Assembly: GCA_002878375.1 (NCBI GenBank)
Contig: NIRF01000007.1
Coordinates: 1 to 64,000, forward strand
DNA from: Dictyoglomus sp. NZ13-RE01
GTDB taxonomy: Bacteria > Dictyoglomota > Dictyoglomia > Dictyoglomales > Dictyoglomaceae
Reading direction: 5' to 3'
DNA: 64,000 bases
The position numbers and the translations under genes are program-made. This document shows positions 16,183 through 26,600 of this stretch, one piece after another. The notes under the pieces are model-generated. The model saw only the letters and a list, made by a program, of their open reading frames with translations. It searched no databases and was not told the origin of the DNA. Within the stretch, counting starts at the first letter, position 1. Every line of letters starts with the position of its first letter.

Positions 16183-17826
16183 ATGGAAAGAGTTTACCTT
16201 TCGGATTGGCTCTTTAATGCAGGTATCATTGGATTCTTATCAATTCTTTTAGAGGGAAAAGAAGATATAAAAGAAGGAGAAAACATTCTTTCTAATGGAA
16301 AAACTATTTATATTGGGGAAAACTATATCCAGTTTGAGAGAGATATATTAGAAGGTTTCTCTGATAAATATTTTAATTCAGCTTATGAAAGATATAGAAG
16401 AACCGATAGGTTTATAGAATATTGCATGGAAATATTGGAAAAAATAAACAATAAAGAAATATCAGAAAAGGATATTGAAAAAATCTATAAGGACTTTAAA
16501 AAAAGATTAGATAGTTTTTCAAGGTTAAAGAACTTATTGGAGAAGGATTTACCAAGTTTTAGCCTCGAGGAAATTAAAAGAAACCCTGAACTATTCAGTG
16601 ACTATATATTAAAAATTTTAGATATTATTGAGAAAAACAAACAAACACTTATAGAAAATGACGTTAAAATATATTTAGGAAATATCTATGGGCAAAAAAA
16701 CTTTTTAAATAGAAGCGTTACTTCAGATTACAAAATTAAATTCAAAGAAGAGTTTGAAGATAATATAATTAAAGGGATTAATAAACTCGAAAAAAATACG
16801 TTATGCGTAAATTGTGGGGAAAGATATGCCAAAAAGAATATAAATTTTGACACAGGACTCTCCCCTTTCACTGGCGTTAATACTGATGCATTAAATTTCT
16901 TTTGGAATTTTAAAGCAAAACTTCCTCTCTGTGAAATATGCGAATTAATATATTTCTGCACTTTTAAAGGCTTTACTGAATCTGTAAGAGAAGACAAATA
17001 TTTCTTCGTAAATAGTGATACATCTGTTGTAGATCTTTATAAGAATAATTTATTATTGCAAGACCAACTTAAAAAGAATCTTGATGAGAACATTTTTATA
17101 GACTTTTTTAGTGAACTATTAATAAATGAGGAGCGTCAAAAAAGTAAACATGCCCTTCAAAGTATTGCTTTTATAGAAATCGATCTGACTAATAAGGAAT
17201 TACTTCCAAAGGTTTTCTCCTTCAATATAAGCAGGTCAAAAGCAGAATTTTTAAAACATCATTCTGAAAATACTTTTAAAATTATATCCAAAATAAGTTA
17301 TTCTATAAAAGATAAAAATAAAAGCATAGTCTTAGAATTATTAGAGAAGATCTTGGCAAACACTTTAAATTACGACTATCTAAACTTTTTAGAATATTTA
17401 TATCTGGAAAACTTAAAAGGTAATATGGAAATTAAGACATTTTATTATCCATACCATTTAAACATCTTAAACCTAATAATTAGTGAGTATTTAAGAAAAT
17501 TTAGAAAAAGAGAAAGGAGTGATAGAATGAGTTTAATAAATGAAGATCAAATTTGGTTTATGTTTAAAAAAGGAGAAGAAATTGCAAACAAACTTATAGA
17601 GGAAAAGGCTGAGAACAAAATTCCTTCCCTATCCTATAAACTTCTCTCCTATCTAAGAACAGAAGATATACATGGTTTTATGGATCACATTCTTAGAATT
17701 TATATTAGCTATGCCCTTGAGGTTCCAACCTTATTCGTAAAAGCTATTAGCGATAAAGAGCTATTTCTCTCGTATGGTTATAGTTTTGTAAATGGTATTT
17801 TATCTAAATATACATCTAAAGAATAA
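16183..17826 (+). CDS. cas8b1: type I-B Cascade large subunit Cas8b1/Cst1
   Basis: About 547 residues. This is the Tneap-type large subunit that helps recognise the protospacer-adjacent motif and start the R-loop. A four-cysteine zinc site is visible: CVNCGERY near 208 and CEICE near 247. The N-terminus (RVYLSDWLFNAGIIGFLSIL) is typical of Cst1. The ATG at 16183 follows GGAGGTGG by 7 nt; the GTG at 16177 is also in frame and overlaps the cas6 stop. Confidence 0.87.
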   Translation: MERVYLSDWLFNAGIIGFLSILLEGKEDIKEGENILSNGKTIYIGENYIQFERDILEGFSDKYFNSAYERYRRTDRFIEYCMEILEKINNKEISEKDIEKIYKDFKKRLDSFSRLKNLLEKDLPSFSLEEIKRNPELFSDYILKILDIIEKNKQTLIENDVKIYLGNIYGQKNFLNRSVTSDYKIKFKEEFEDNIIKGINKLEKNTLCVNCGERYAKKNINFDTGLSPFTGVNTDALNFFWNFKAKLPLCEICELIYFCTFKGFTESVREDKYFFVNSDTSVVDLYKNNLLLQDQLKKNLDENIFIDFFSELLINEERQKSKHALQSIAFIEIDLTNKELLPKVFSFNISRSKAEFLKHHSENTFKIISKISYSIKDKNKSIVLELLEKILANTLNYDYLNFLEYLYLENLKGNMEIKTFYYPYHLNILNLIISEYLRKFRKRERSDRMSLINEDQIWFMFKKGEEIANKLIEEKAENKIPSLSYKLLSYLRTEDIHGFMDHILRIYISYALEVPTLFVKAISDKELFLSYGYSFVNGILSKYTSKE

Positions 17827-17846
17827 TTAAGAAGGAGGTAAGTGAA

Positions 17847-18740
17847 ATGAAAAAGGGAGGTTTAACTTTAAGCATAGTTTTTGAAGCTATGAGTTTAAAT
17901 TATGGAGAGGGTGTGGGAAACATATCAGAGCTTAAAAAACTAACCAGGGAAGGATATACATTAACTTATATGTCTCGCCAAGCCTTGAGATACGAGTTAT
18001 TCAAAACTCTAAAAAATATGTTTGGGGTAGAAGATGCTCCCTTAACTAAGGAGAAGGAAGTAATTCAATTCAAAGAAGAAGCAAATATTAAAGACTATGA
18101 AGAGCTTGATCTTTTTGGGTATATGAAGACAATAAGGGGACAAAAGGCTATAACCCGCTCAGCAGTAGTAAGATTTTCTCCTGCTATTTCTTTGGAGCCT
18201 TATTTAAATGATTTAGAGTTTGGAACTAATAAAAACTTTGCGGATAGGTTAAAATCTGATCCTAATCCGTTCCAATTTGAACAGCATTATTCCTTATATA
18301 CATATACTGTAACTATAGATTTAGATAGATTAGGAAAAGATGAGAATGAAAATATTGAGTTAGACAAAGAGACAAGAATTAAAAGAGTACAAAATGTGTT
18401 GGAAGCATTAAAGGTTATGAATAGAGAAATAAAAGGACGTATTGAAAATCTAAATCCTATTTTTGTAATCGGTGGTATATATCCAATAAAAAACCCATTT
18501 TTCTTAAATAGGATTAAAGTATCTTTAGATAGTTCTACAAGAAAATTTAAAATAAATACTGAATTAATAAAAAGTACTCTAAATATCAAGATTAATGATT
18601 CCTTGGTTGAAGATTATACTCATATTGGATTACTAAAGGGGTATTGGGGAAATGAGAATGAGTTTGAAAATGCAAAAGACATAAATGATTTATTTGAAGA
18701 ATTAAAAAAAGGGGTAAAAGCTTTCTATGAAAGTGCTTAA
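17847..18740 (+). CDS. cas7: type I-B Cascade backbone Cas7 (Cst2/DevR)
   Basis: 297 residues. Cas7 polymerises along the crRNA guide. Family features: GLTLSIVFEAMSLNYGEGVGN at the N-terminus, a central segment RGQKAITRSAVVRFSPAISLEP and the FEQHYSLYTYTVTIDLDRLG strand near 145-165. AGGAGGTAAGTGAA precedes the ATG, the strongest ribosome binding site in the operon, fitting a subunit needed in several copies. Its end overlaps cas5 by 14 bp. Confidence 0.88.
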   Translation: MKKGGLTLSIVFEAMSLNYGEGVGNISELKKLTREGYTLTYMSRQALRYELFKTLKNMFGVEDAPLTKEKEVIQFKEEANIKDYEELDLFGYMKTIRGQKAITRSAVVRFSPAISLEPYLNDLEFGTNKNFADRLKSDPNPFQFEQHYSLYTYTVTIDLDRLGKDENENIELDKETRIKRVQNVLEALKVMNREIKGRIENLNPIFVIGGIYPIKNPFFLNRIKVSLDSSTRKFKINTELIKSTLNIKINDSLVEDYTHIGLLKGYWGNENEFENAKDINDLFEELKKGVKAFYESA

Positions 18741-19419
18741 ATTAAAAGTATATCAACAGTTTGCTAATTATAGAAAGCCATTTTCTTACAATTTTATTGA
18801 CACCTACCCTTTGCCTACTTATTCACATATAAGAGGCTGGATACATAGAGTTTTACAGGCTAAAGAATATATACCTATCAGTATATCTATACAAGGTACA
18901 TACGAAAACATAGTATACGATTTACAAACCTTTTATAAATTTGATAGAAAAAGAAATACAGAAGAGGAAATTTTTCTACCAGAGTACAATAAGAGTTTAG
19001 TTAGATCTCCATTCTATGTGGCAAATTTACAGGATGTTTATCTTACTATACATATAAACATGCCTTTTGAATTTCTCAGTAAAATTGAGACAAATATTTA
19101 TGATGTTTTTCCTTCTATAGGAAGACATGAGGATATAGTAAGAATAGATGAAATAAAATTCATAGAAGTAGAAAAGAAAAATATAGGATTCGATTTTTAT
19201 AAAATTAAATATCCTATTTATCTTAAGAAAGAGACTGCAGAAAAATATAAATTAATTGGTATAAATTATAGATTACCTTTTAAATATAAGATTGAGCAAG
19301 ATTTAAGGTATTTTGAGAAAATAGATGTAGTTTATGTAGAGGAAGGAACATTATTTGAAGAAGCCATTTTGGATTCTGAGGGTGACTTAGTAGAACTAGT
19401 GGGTGATTTCAATGGATGA
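18727..19419 (+). CDS. cas5: type I-B Cascade subunit Cas5 (Cas5t)
   Basis: 230 residues. Cas5 caps the 5' handle of the crRNA. The N-terminal RAMP fold is recognised in LKLKVYQQFANYRKPFS followed by TYPLPTYSHIRGWIHRVL, the typical Cas5 glycine/proline segment. It overlaps both cas7 (14 bp) and cas3, indicating translational coupling. Confidence 0.86.
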   Translation: MKVLKLKVYQQFANYRKPFSYNFIDTYPLPTYSHIRGWIHRVLQAKEYIPISISIQGTYENIVYDLQTFYKFDRKRNTEEEIFLPEYNKSLVRSPFYVANLQDVYLTIHINMPFEFLSKIETNIYDVFPSIGRHEDIVRIDEIKFIEVEKKNIGFDFYKIKYPIYLKKETAEKYKLIGINYRLPFKYKIEQDLRYFEKIDVVYVEEGTLFEEAILDSEGDLVELVGDFNG

Positions 19420-21679
19420 GCATCATATTATTTACGCAAAAACATATAGGGAAAATGGACAGATTTCTTTTGAGACCCTTGAGGAACATACTCTTGCTCT
19501 TTTGAAAAATCTTGAATTACTAAAGAAAAGTTATTATGAAGAAATAAATGAAATCCTTAGAAGAGAGAATTATGATCCTGATAAATTCTGGGAAATATTG
19601 AGAATTGCAGTAGTATATCATGATTTAGGTAAGGTGAACTCACTATTTCAGAATAAGATCAGAGATCTTTTAGGAAAAGAAAGGTTGAAAACTAAGTTTT
19701 CCCAGGAAATACCCCATAATTTCCTATCACCTGCTTTAATCCCCAAGAATGTTTTTTCGGGGATAAATAATTTTGATATAAACGATATTTTTATGCTTAT
19801 ATATGCCGTAATGTATCACCATTACAGAGATTTTGATTTTGACGAAGAATATTTTAGGAATTACTTAAACGAAGAAGTACTAAACAAAACAGAATATCTT
19901 TCTTGGGTAAAAAATTATGATAAAAACTTTGGTAATGGGGATAGTTTAGGATGTAATTATTTTGGTTTAATTAAGGATTATGGTAAAATTACAAACTTAG
20001 AAAACAAACTAACATTTATCATGCTTAAAGGATTTTTATACAGATTAGACCATTCCTCCTCTGCCCATGTAGAAATAGAAAGGGAAAGAATTAAAAATTG
20101 CGAGAACGAATTAATATCATATCTAAAAAGCAAATTTGGCTTTACTGGATTTAAACCTTTCCAAAAACAGGCAATTTATTTAAGAGATAAAAATGTACTT
20201 TTAGTAGCTCCCACTGGAAGTGGTAAAACAGAATTTGCAATTAATTGGATAGGAGATAGAAAGGCAATTTATACACTTCCTTTAAGAGTTTCTGTCAATG
20301 CAATGTATGAACGCCTTAAGAATATATTTGGAAAAGACAAAATTGGTCTTTTACATGCTGATTGTGCATACTACGGGCTCGAAGAAATTAGAAAATCTGA
20401 AAATGAATTAAAAGAACACTTATATAATATAGCTTCCTCAAGACAACTATCATATCCTATAACGGTTAGTACTGCAGATCAGATTTTTATTTCATTCTTT
20501 TACTTTCCAGGTTATGAGAAAATATTTTCCATTCTTCCATATACTAAAGTAGTAGTAGATGAACCGCAAGCATACACTTCCGAATCTTTAGCTGTTATTG
20601 TTGAAGGATTAAAGAAGATAAATAATATAGGGGGAAGATTTTGTTTAATGAGTGCTACCTTTTATCCAATCTTAAAGAAAGAATTAGAAGATATAGCTAC
20701 AATAATAGAATATACTGAAAATCAAAATACTAGACATATTTTAAGATATTATCCTGATAAAGATTTAGAAGATGTTGCTGATGAAATAATTGAAAATTAT
20801 AAAAAAGGAAAGAAGATACTAATTATAACAAATACTGTAAAAAAGGCACAAAATATATATAAATTTTTAATATCTAAAACAAAAGAGCATGAAGGGATAA
20901 AACTTTTACATTCAAGATTTACTTGGAAAGATAGAACTGAAAAAGAAGAACAAATTTTCTTAGATGAAAAAAAGCAAAGTCCATGTATTTGGGTATCTAC
21001 ACAAATAATAGAAGCATCTTTAGATATAGACTTTGATATATTGTTCTCAGAATTAGCTCCCATAGATACCTTAATACAAAGAATGGGTAGGGTGTATAGG
21101 AAGAGACAATATTTAGAAGACACTCCAAATATAATAATTGTAGGAAATTCAGGTAATCCATCAGGGAAAATTCATGTTTATGATTCCTTATTGATTGACT
21201 CTACTTATAATCTTCTTTATGATTTCAATAACAAATTATTAGATGAAAAGACTAAGAAATCTTTAGTGGAGAAAATATATTCTCTTGATCTATTAAAAAA
21301 CACAAAGTATTATAAAAAATTTCAGGAATATCAAAGAATTCTTAAATTAGGATATAAGGCTGATAATAAAATAGAGGCTGAAAAAATTTTTAGAAAAATT
21401 TCAAGTATAGATGCTATACCCATTGAAATTTATGAAAAGAACAAGGAAAAAATAATAGAAATAGGAGACAAAATCTACTCTAAGGATGCATTTAAAAAAT
21501 TAGAAGGTATTAAGGAATTAAAAAACTTTACTATAAATATTCCTTTAGAAATAAAAACTTACTCCCAAAATTTAATTTCATTAGAAAGAGAATTAGATTT
21601 AAGAGTTTTTTTAATTAATTTAGAATATAATAAAGAATTAGGGCTTATTCCTGATAAATCCACAGAGAATATAATTTAG
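19412..21679 (+). CDS. cas3: CRISPR nuclease-helicase Cas3 (HD + SF2 helicase)
   Basis: The N-terminal HD nuclease has VYHDLGK near residue 70. Next is an SF2 helicase: Walker A APTGSGKTEF near 265, Walker B DEPQ near 383, SAT (LMSATFYP) near 415 and motif VI QRMGRVYRK near 555. Cas3 unwinds and degrades the DNA strand displaced by Cascade. The ATG at 19412 is chosen; an in-frame GTG three codons earlier is possible. The stop TAG (21677-21679) is in the same frame as cas4. Confidence 0.9.
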   Translation: MDEHHIIYAKTYRENGQISFETLEEHTLALLKNLELLKKSYYEEINEILRRENYDPDKFWEILRIAVVYHDLGKVNSLFQNKIRDLLGKERLKTKFSQEIPHNFLSPALIPKNVFSGINNFDINDIFMLIYAVMYHHYRDFDFDEEYFRNYLNEEVLNKTEYLSWVKNYDKNFGNGDSLGCNYFGLIKDYGKITNLENKLTFIMLKGFLYRLDHSSSAHVEIERERIKNCENELISYLKSKFGFTGFKPFQKQAIYLRDKNVLLVAPTGSGKTEFAINWIGDRKAIYTLPLRVSVNAMYERLKNIFGKDKIGLLHADCAYYGLEEIRKSENELKEHLYNIASSRQLSYPITVSTADQIFISFFYFPGYEKIFSILPYTKVVVDEPQAYTSESLAVIVEGLKKINNIGGRFCLMSATFYPILKKELEDIATIIEYTENQNTRHILRYYPDKDLEDVADEIIENYKKGKKILIITNTVKKAQNIYKFLISKTKEHEGIKLLHSRFTWKDRTEKEEQIFLDEKKQSPCIWVSTQIIEASLDIDFDILFSELAPIDTLIQRMGRVYRKRQYLEDTPNIIIVGNSGNPSGKIHVYDSLLIDSTYNLLYDFNNKLLDEKTKKSLVEKIYSLDLLKNTKYYKKFQEYQRILKLGYKADNKIEAEKIFRKISSIDAIPIEIYEKNKEKIIEIGDKIYSKDAFKKLEGIKELKNFTINIPLEIKTYSQNLISLERELDLRVFLINLEYNKELGLIPDKSTENII

Positions 21680-21703
21680 CAAAAAGAAAGGGGAGTAAAA
21701 AAC

Positions 21704-22213
21704 ATAGAATTAAGTCAAGAGTTAAGAATTACAGGAGTAAAAATAAATTACCTATATGTATGTGAGAGGAAACTTTGGCTCTTCGACAGAGGTGTGTGCA
21801 TGGAGCATACCTCCGATAAAGTATTGCTGGGTAAATTAATTGATGAATTTAGCTATCCCAAAGAAGAAAAAAGGAGAATATTAATAGACGATCTTATATG
21901 TATAGACATATTAGATGAAGAAGAAATAAGGGAGATAAAGTACAGTGATAGCTTAGAGGAGCCAAATAGAATGCAGATTCTTTACTATTTATATTACTTG
22001 AAAAAGCTTGGAATATATAAAAAGGGAATATTAAATTATCCGAAACAAAGAAAACGTGAGATAGTAGAGCTTACCCCTGAAAAGGAAAGGGAGGTGGAGG
22101 ATGCTATTAAAAGAGTAGAGGAAGTAATAAAGAGAGAAACTCCACCTCCTGTGGAAAAGAAAAAATATTGTAGAAAATGCGCATATTTTGAATTTTGCTT
22201 TGTAAGTGAATAA
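21704..22213 (+). CDS. cas4: CRISPR adaptation exonuclease Cas4
   Basis: Cas4 trims pre-spacers and selects the PAM with Cas1-Cas2. Four Fe-S cysteines are present if translation starts at ATA 21704: C20 (YVCERKLWLF) and C156, C159, C165 (YCRKCAYFEFC). RecB-nuclease residues E77/K79 (EIK) and Q91 with nearby Tyr (QILYY) are present. Upstream of the GTG at 21794 there is no ATG, GTG or TTG after the cas3 stop, yet the essential first Cys lies there. AAAGGGGAG is 8 nt before the ATA. Length 169, normal for the family. Confidence 0.86.
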   Translation: MELSQELRITGVKINYLYVCERKLWLFDRGVCMEHTSDKVLLGKLIDEFSYPKEEKRRILIDDLICIDILDEEEIREIKYSDSLEEPNRMQILYYLYYLKKLGIYKKGILNYPKQRKREIVELTPEKEREVEDAIKRVEEVIKRETPPPVEKKKYCRKCAYFEFCFVSE

Positions 22214-22219
22214 TCAATT

Positions 22220-23200
22220 ATGCAAAAAGATTTGTACATTTTCTCGAGTGGGACCATAAAGCGTAAAGAAAATACCATATACTTTGAGCCTAAAGAGGGG
22301 GAAAAGAAATATTTCCCCATTGAGAATATTAGCGCTATCCATCTATTCGGAGAAGTCGACATAAATACAAAAGCTTTAAACTTTTTTGCTCAAAACAATA
22401 TCATTATCCATGTTTACAACTACTACGGATATTACTCAGGATCCTATATTCCTCGAGAGAAAAATGTTTCTGGAGAGCTATTAGTTAAACAAGTTGAACA
22501 TTATTTAAATAAAGAAGAGAGAATGTATCTTGCATACTCCTTTGTTGAGGGAGCCCTTTTCCATATGCAAAGAAATCTTAGAGAGTATGAGAATACTGAA
22601 GAATTTATTTTCAAAATTAAACAGGAGCTTGAAAAAGCTGGAACTTGTAACGACATAAATGAGCTTATGGGATGTGAAGGAAGAGCAAGAGATGCCTACT
22701 ATGATGCCTTTAACGTAATTCTAAAAGGGAAATTTCTTTTTGAAAAAAGAGAAAAAAGACCACCTAAAAATCCAATAAATGCTCTCATTTCTTTTGGGAA
22801 TTCTCTGACTTATTCCGCAGTACTTTCAGAAATATACAAGACCCAACTTAATCCAACTATTAGTTATCTCCATGAGCCAAGAGAGAGGAGATTCTCTCTT
22901 AGCTTGGATATATCAGAAATATTTAAACCATTAATTACAGATACTATAATTTTTAAATTAATAAACAATAACATGCTTAAAGATGAAGACTTTGATCAGG
23001 ATGTTAATTATTGCTACCTCAGTGAATCTGGAAGAAAGAAATTTATAAAGGAATTCGAAACAAAAATGGATACAACAATAAAACATAGAAAATTAGGGAG
23101 GAACGTCTCATACAGATTCCTAATAAGGCTTGAATGTTACAAACTTATAAAACATCTTCTTAAAGATGAAATCTATAAACCGCTAAAGGCTTGGTGGTAA
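22220..23200 (+). CDS. cas1: CRISPR integrase Cas1
   Basis: 326 residues. Cas1 inserts new spacers at the leader end of the array. The metal-binding triad is visible: E153 (GCEGRARDAYY), H218 (YLHEPRERRFSL) and D230 (LDISEIFKP). The N-terminal beta domain starts DLYIFSSGTIKRKENTIYF. It lies 6 bp after cas4 and ends in an overlapping or near-contiguous junction with cas2. Confidence 0.95.
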   Translation: MQKDLYIFSSGTIKRKENTIYFEPKEGEKKYFPIENISAIHLFGEVDINTKALNFFAQNNIIIHVYNYYGYYSGSYIPREKNVSGELLVKQVEHYLNKEERMYLAYSFVEGALFHMQRNLREYENTEEFIFKIKQELEKAGTCNDINELMGCEGRARDAYYDAFNVILKGKFLFEKREKRPPKNPINALISFGNSLTYSAVLSEIYKTQLNPTISYLHEPRERRFSLSLDISEIFKPLITDTIIFKLINNNMLKDEDFDQDVNYCYLSESGRKKFIKEFETKMDTTIKHRKLGRNVSYRFLIRLECYKLIKHLLKDEIYKPLKAWW

Positions 23201-23202
23201 GA

Positions 23203-23466
23203 ATGTTCGTTATCATCACTTATGATATAAATGAAGAAAGAGTAAATAAAGTTAGAAAAATTCTAAAAAGATATTTTGTATGGGTACAAAATTCGGTTTT
23301 CGAGGGAGAGATATCCATTGGGAAATTAGAAAAATGCAAAAAAGAATTACAACTTGTAATTGTTCCAGAGGAAGACTCAATCTATTTCTATATCATTGAG
23401 AATAAAAATAATTATGCAAAGTCTATCTTAGGTCTCGAGAAAAATATGGATTCCTATATTTATTGA
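23203..23466 (+). CDS. cas2: CRISPR adaptation protein Cas2
   Basis: 87 residues from the ATG at 23203 (MFVIITYDINEERVNK); a longer in-frame TTG start at 23191 would overlap cas1 and is less likely given the family's usual N-terminus. Ferredoxin-like fold with VIITYDI first strand and WVQNSVFEGE. It is the structural core of the Cas1-Cas2 integrase and the last gene before the leader. Confidence 0.93.
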   Translation: MFVIITYDINEERVNKVRKILKRYFVWVQNSVFEGEISIGKLEKCKKELQLVIVPEEDSIYFYIIENKNNYAKSILGLEKNMDSYIY

Positions 23467-23679
23467 AGTTTCCGCAAAGCTCAATTTATTAATGGTTTTT
23501 TAAAATATTAGTGAAAATCTATATTTTATATATGAAATTTGAGCAGGTCTGAAATTCAACCTAAGGTTTGATGCAAAATACCTACAAACTGAAATCTAAA
23601 ATATTGTACTTACAATCTTATTAAAATATTGTAATTAACAATGTTATAATTAATATAGATATTTAATCTGAAGAATTGG
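23467..23679 (+). promoter_or_regulatory. CRISPR leader
   Basis: The 213 bp between the cas2 stop and the first repeat have no gene and are very AT-rich. A direct repeat AAAATATTGTA occurs twice (near 23600 and 23624), and TATAAT at 23645-23650 could be the -10 box for array transcription. A repeat-like GGTTTGATG occurs at 23564. Promoter assignment is weak; leader assignment follows from position next to cas1-cas2 and the perfect first repeat. Confidence 0.75.
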
Positions 23680-26600
23680 GTTTGATCTGAACAATGTGGG
23701 ATTTAAACAATAATACTCCAGAGCACGAGAAATAAAAGCCTGAAAGTTTGATCTGAACAATGTGGGATTTAAACGCTATTTTATAAGTCGCAACTCTAAA
23801 ATTTGTAGTAGAGGTTTGATCTGAACAATGTGGGATTTAAACAGTCAAAACTAAATATTTTCTCTAAAATTTCATCATGTTTGATCTGAACAATGTGGGA
23901 TTTAAACCTATCCAGATAGGTTTTAGAGCGACTAAAGAAGCATGTTTGATCTGAACAATGTGGGATTTAAACGATATTGGTGCAAATTCTTATCCAATTG
24001 TCTTTGGCGTTTGATCTGAACAATGTGGGATTTAAACGTCAATTATAATTTTTACTTTGTTTTTTACATCTTTCAAGTTTGATCTGAACAATGTGGGATT
24101 TAAACTATGTAGCTGTGATTAAGTCTGTAGTTGTTAAGCAAGGTTTGATCTGAACAATGTGGGATTTAAACACCCTTCAATTACATTTTTAAAACTAAAT
24201 ATTAAATCGTTTGATCTGAACAATGTGGGATTTAAACGAAGCAGTAAGATTTGAAGTAGAGATAGTACCGAGAGGTTTGATCTGAACAATGTGGGATTTA
24301 AACCTTTGAAGCCATATTTTTTTTTAGCCCCCTTTCGTAAGTTTGATCTGAACAATGTGGGATTTAAACATCAAGAGAGCTATCATGAAGAAGTGAAAGA
24401 ACCTACGTTTGATCTGAACAATGTGGGATTTAAACAAATTCCGATTGAATGGGACGCACAAAACAACAAAGTTTGATCTGAACAATGTGGGATTTAAACT
24501 TTTAGTGGCGGGCTTGCGAAATTCTTAATTTTCTAGTTTGATCTGAACAATGTGGGATTTAAACGCAATAACTTATTGACTATGTTGTCAACCTCTACAA
24601 GTTTGATCTGAACAATGTGGGATTTAAACTTCTCCGTATGATGTATATAGGGCATATCTTCTTCATGTTTGATCTGAACAATGTGGGATTTAAACTTTGG
24701 TGTAGTTTGTTTATTTCTGGTATAACTGCAAGGTTTGATCTGAACAATGTGGGATTTAAACTCTTCCGAAACCGAGGTAATACAAGCGGGGACAAAAGGT
24801 TTGATCTGAACAATGTGGGATTTAAACAAGAAAATAGTTGACAAAGTTTTTTAAACGTGATAAGTTTGATCTGAACAATGTGGGATTTAAACTCTAAATG
24901 GGATAACGGGATTTCTTTTGTAGACAGTGGTTTGATCTGAACAATGTGGGATTTAAACCAGCAAATAAGTGGGGCTACTAACTCTTCTGCTCTTGTTTGA
25001 TCTGAACAATGTGGGATTTAAACGTAGAGAGAGAGATATGGGACAGGTGGTATCAGAAGTGTTTGATCTGAACAATGTGGGATTTAAACGATCTCTCTTG
25101 CTACTGAGAAAGAGATATCTCCTCGCGTTTGATCTGAACAATGTGGGATTTAAACGCAGAAGAAGGTACCAAACCCTCGAGTAAAAATCCAAAGTTTGAT
25201 CTGAACAATGTGGGATTTAAACAGAAATATAGAGAGGGTAAGAGTAATAGCAACTGCAGTTTGATCTGAACAATGTGGGATTTAAACTAAAAATTAAACG
25301 GGAGGTGTTAGTATGGATATTAGAAAGTTTGATCTGAACAATGTGGGATTTAAACAATTGAGAAGTTTAAGGAAAAGCACAGAATTGAGAAAGTTTGATC
25401 TGAACAATGTGGGATTTAAACCTTGGCATCTCCTGCTCTTGCTATTCCTGCTTGCCAAGTTTGATCTGAACAATGTGGGATTTAAACTTCTCTGGAGTTA
25501 TTTCTCCTTGAGGAGCTATAGTTGTTTGATCTGAACAATGTGGGATTTAAACGGCATAGTATATGTAACTGTATCTTGATATACTCTTGTTTGATCTGAA
25601 CAATGTGGGATTTAAACGATCTTGCTAAGGAGGTGTTTAAAGGTGAAGGTCAAAGGTTTGATCTGAACAATGTGGGATTTAAACAGAGAGAGACGCTGCT
25701 GGAATTTGCGCAGGATATACGAGTTTGATCTGAACAATGTGGGATTTAAACAAAGAAAACGTTTTTCTGTGTCCCATGTGCACGCAATGTTTGATCTGAA
25801 CAATGTGGGATTTAAACAATTTCTCTATTGCCTGCAGGCAAATCTGATAAAGTTTGATCTGAACAATGTGGGATTTAAACAAAGATGGAGTTATGGATTT
25901 AAGTTCTAATGCCTTTGTTTGATCTGAACAATGTGGGATTTAAACCTTTTTGCTTGGGTAGTTGCTAAAAGAACAGAAGGAGAGTTTGATCTGAACAATG
26001 TGGGATTTAAACTGGAATTACAGACTCCAGAGGAGACGCAGCAATGCTGTTTGATCTGAACAATGTGGGATTTAAACAAGCATAATGCAGAGGTGGGAGG
26101 AGTACCAAACTCATGTTTGATCTGAACAATGTGGGATTTAAACTTTTATCAGATTTGCCCGCAGGCAATAGAGAAATTTGTTTGATCTGAACAATGTGGG
26201 ATTTAAACAAGAAAATAGTTGACAAAGTTTTTTAAACGTGATAAGTTTGATCTGAACAATGTGGGATTTAAACTTTCCCTTCTCTGAATACAAGCCAAGA
26301 ATTCCAAGCGTTTGATCTGAACAATGTGGGATTTAAACTTTTTTACGTTTAGAATGTAATTGTCAGTGTCAAATGTTTGATCTGAACAATGTGGGATTTA
26401 AACAAAGGGTGTTTCTGGGACTACGTAGAGGGTGAGGAAAGTTTGATCTGAACAATGTGGGATTTAAACCGCAGGAGATTTTTCATGTTGGATACCCAAG
26501 ACCGAGGTTTGATCTGAACAATGTGGGATTTAAACAAAACAAAACAAGGATATAATACACAGTCACAGACGGTTTGATCTGAACAATGTGGGATTTAAAC

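Noticed and set aside
21794-22213. Cas4 as a 139-residue protein from GTG
   Set aside because: It would lack the first Fe-S cysteine and the N-terminal helix, both encoded in frame just upstream.
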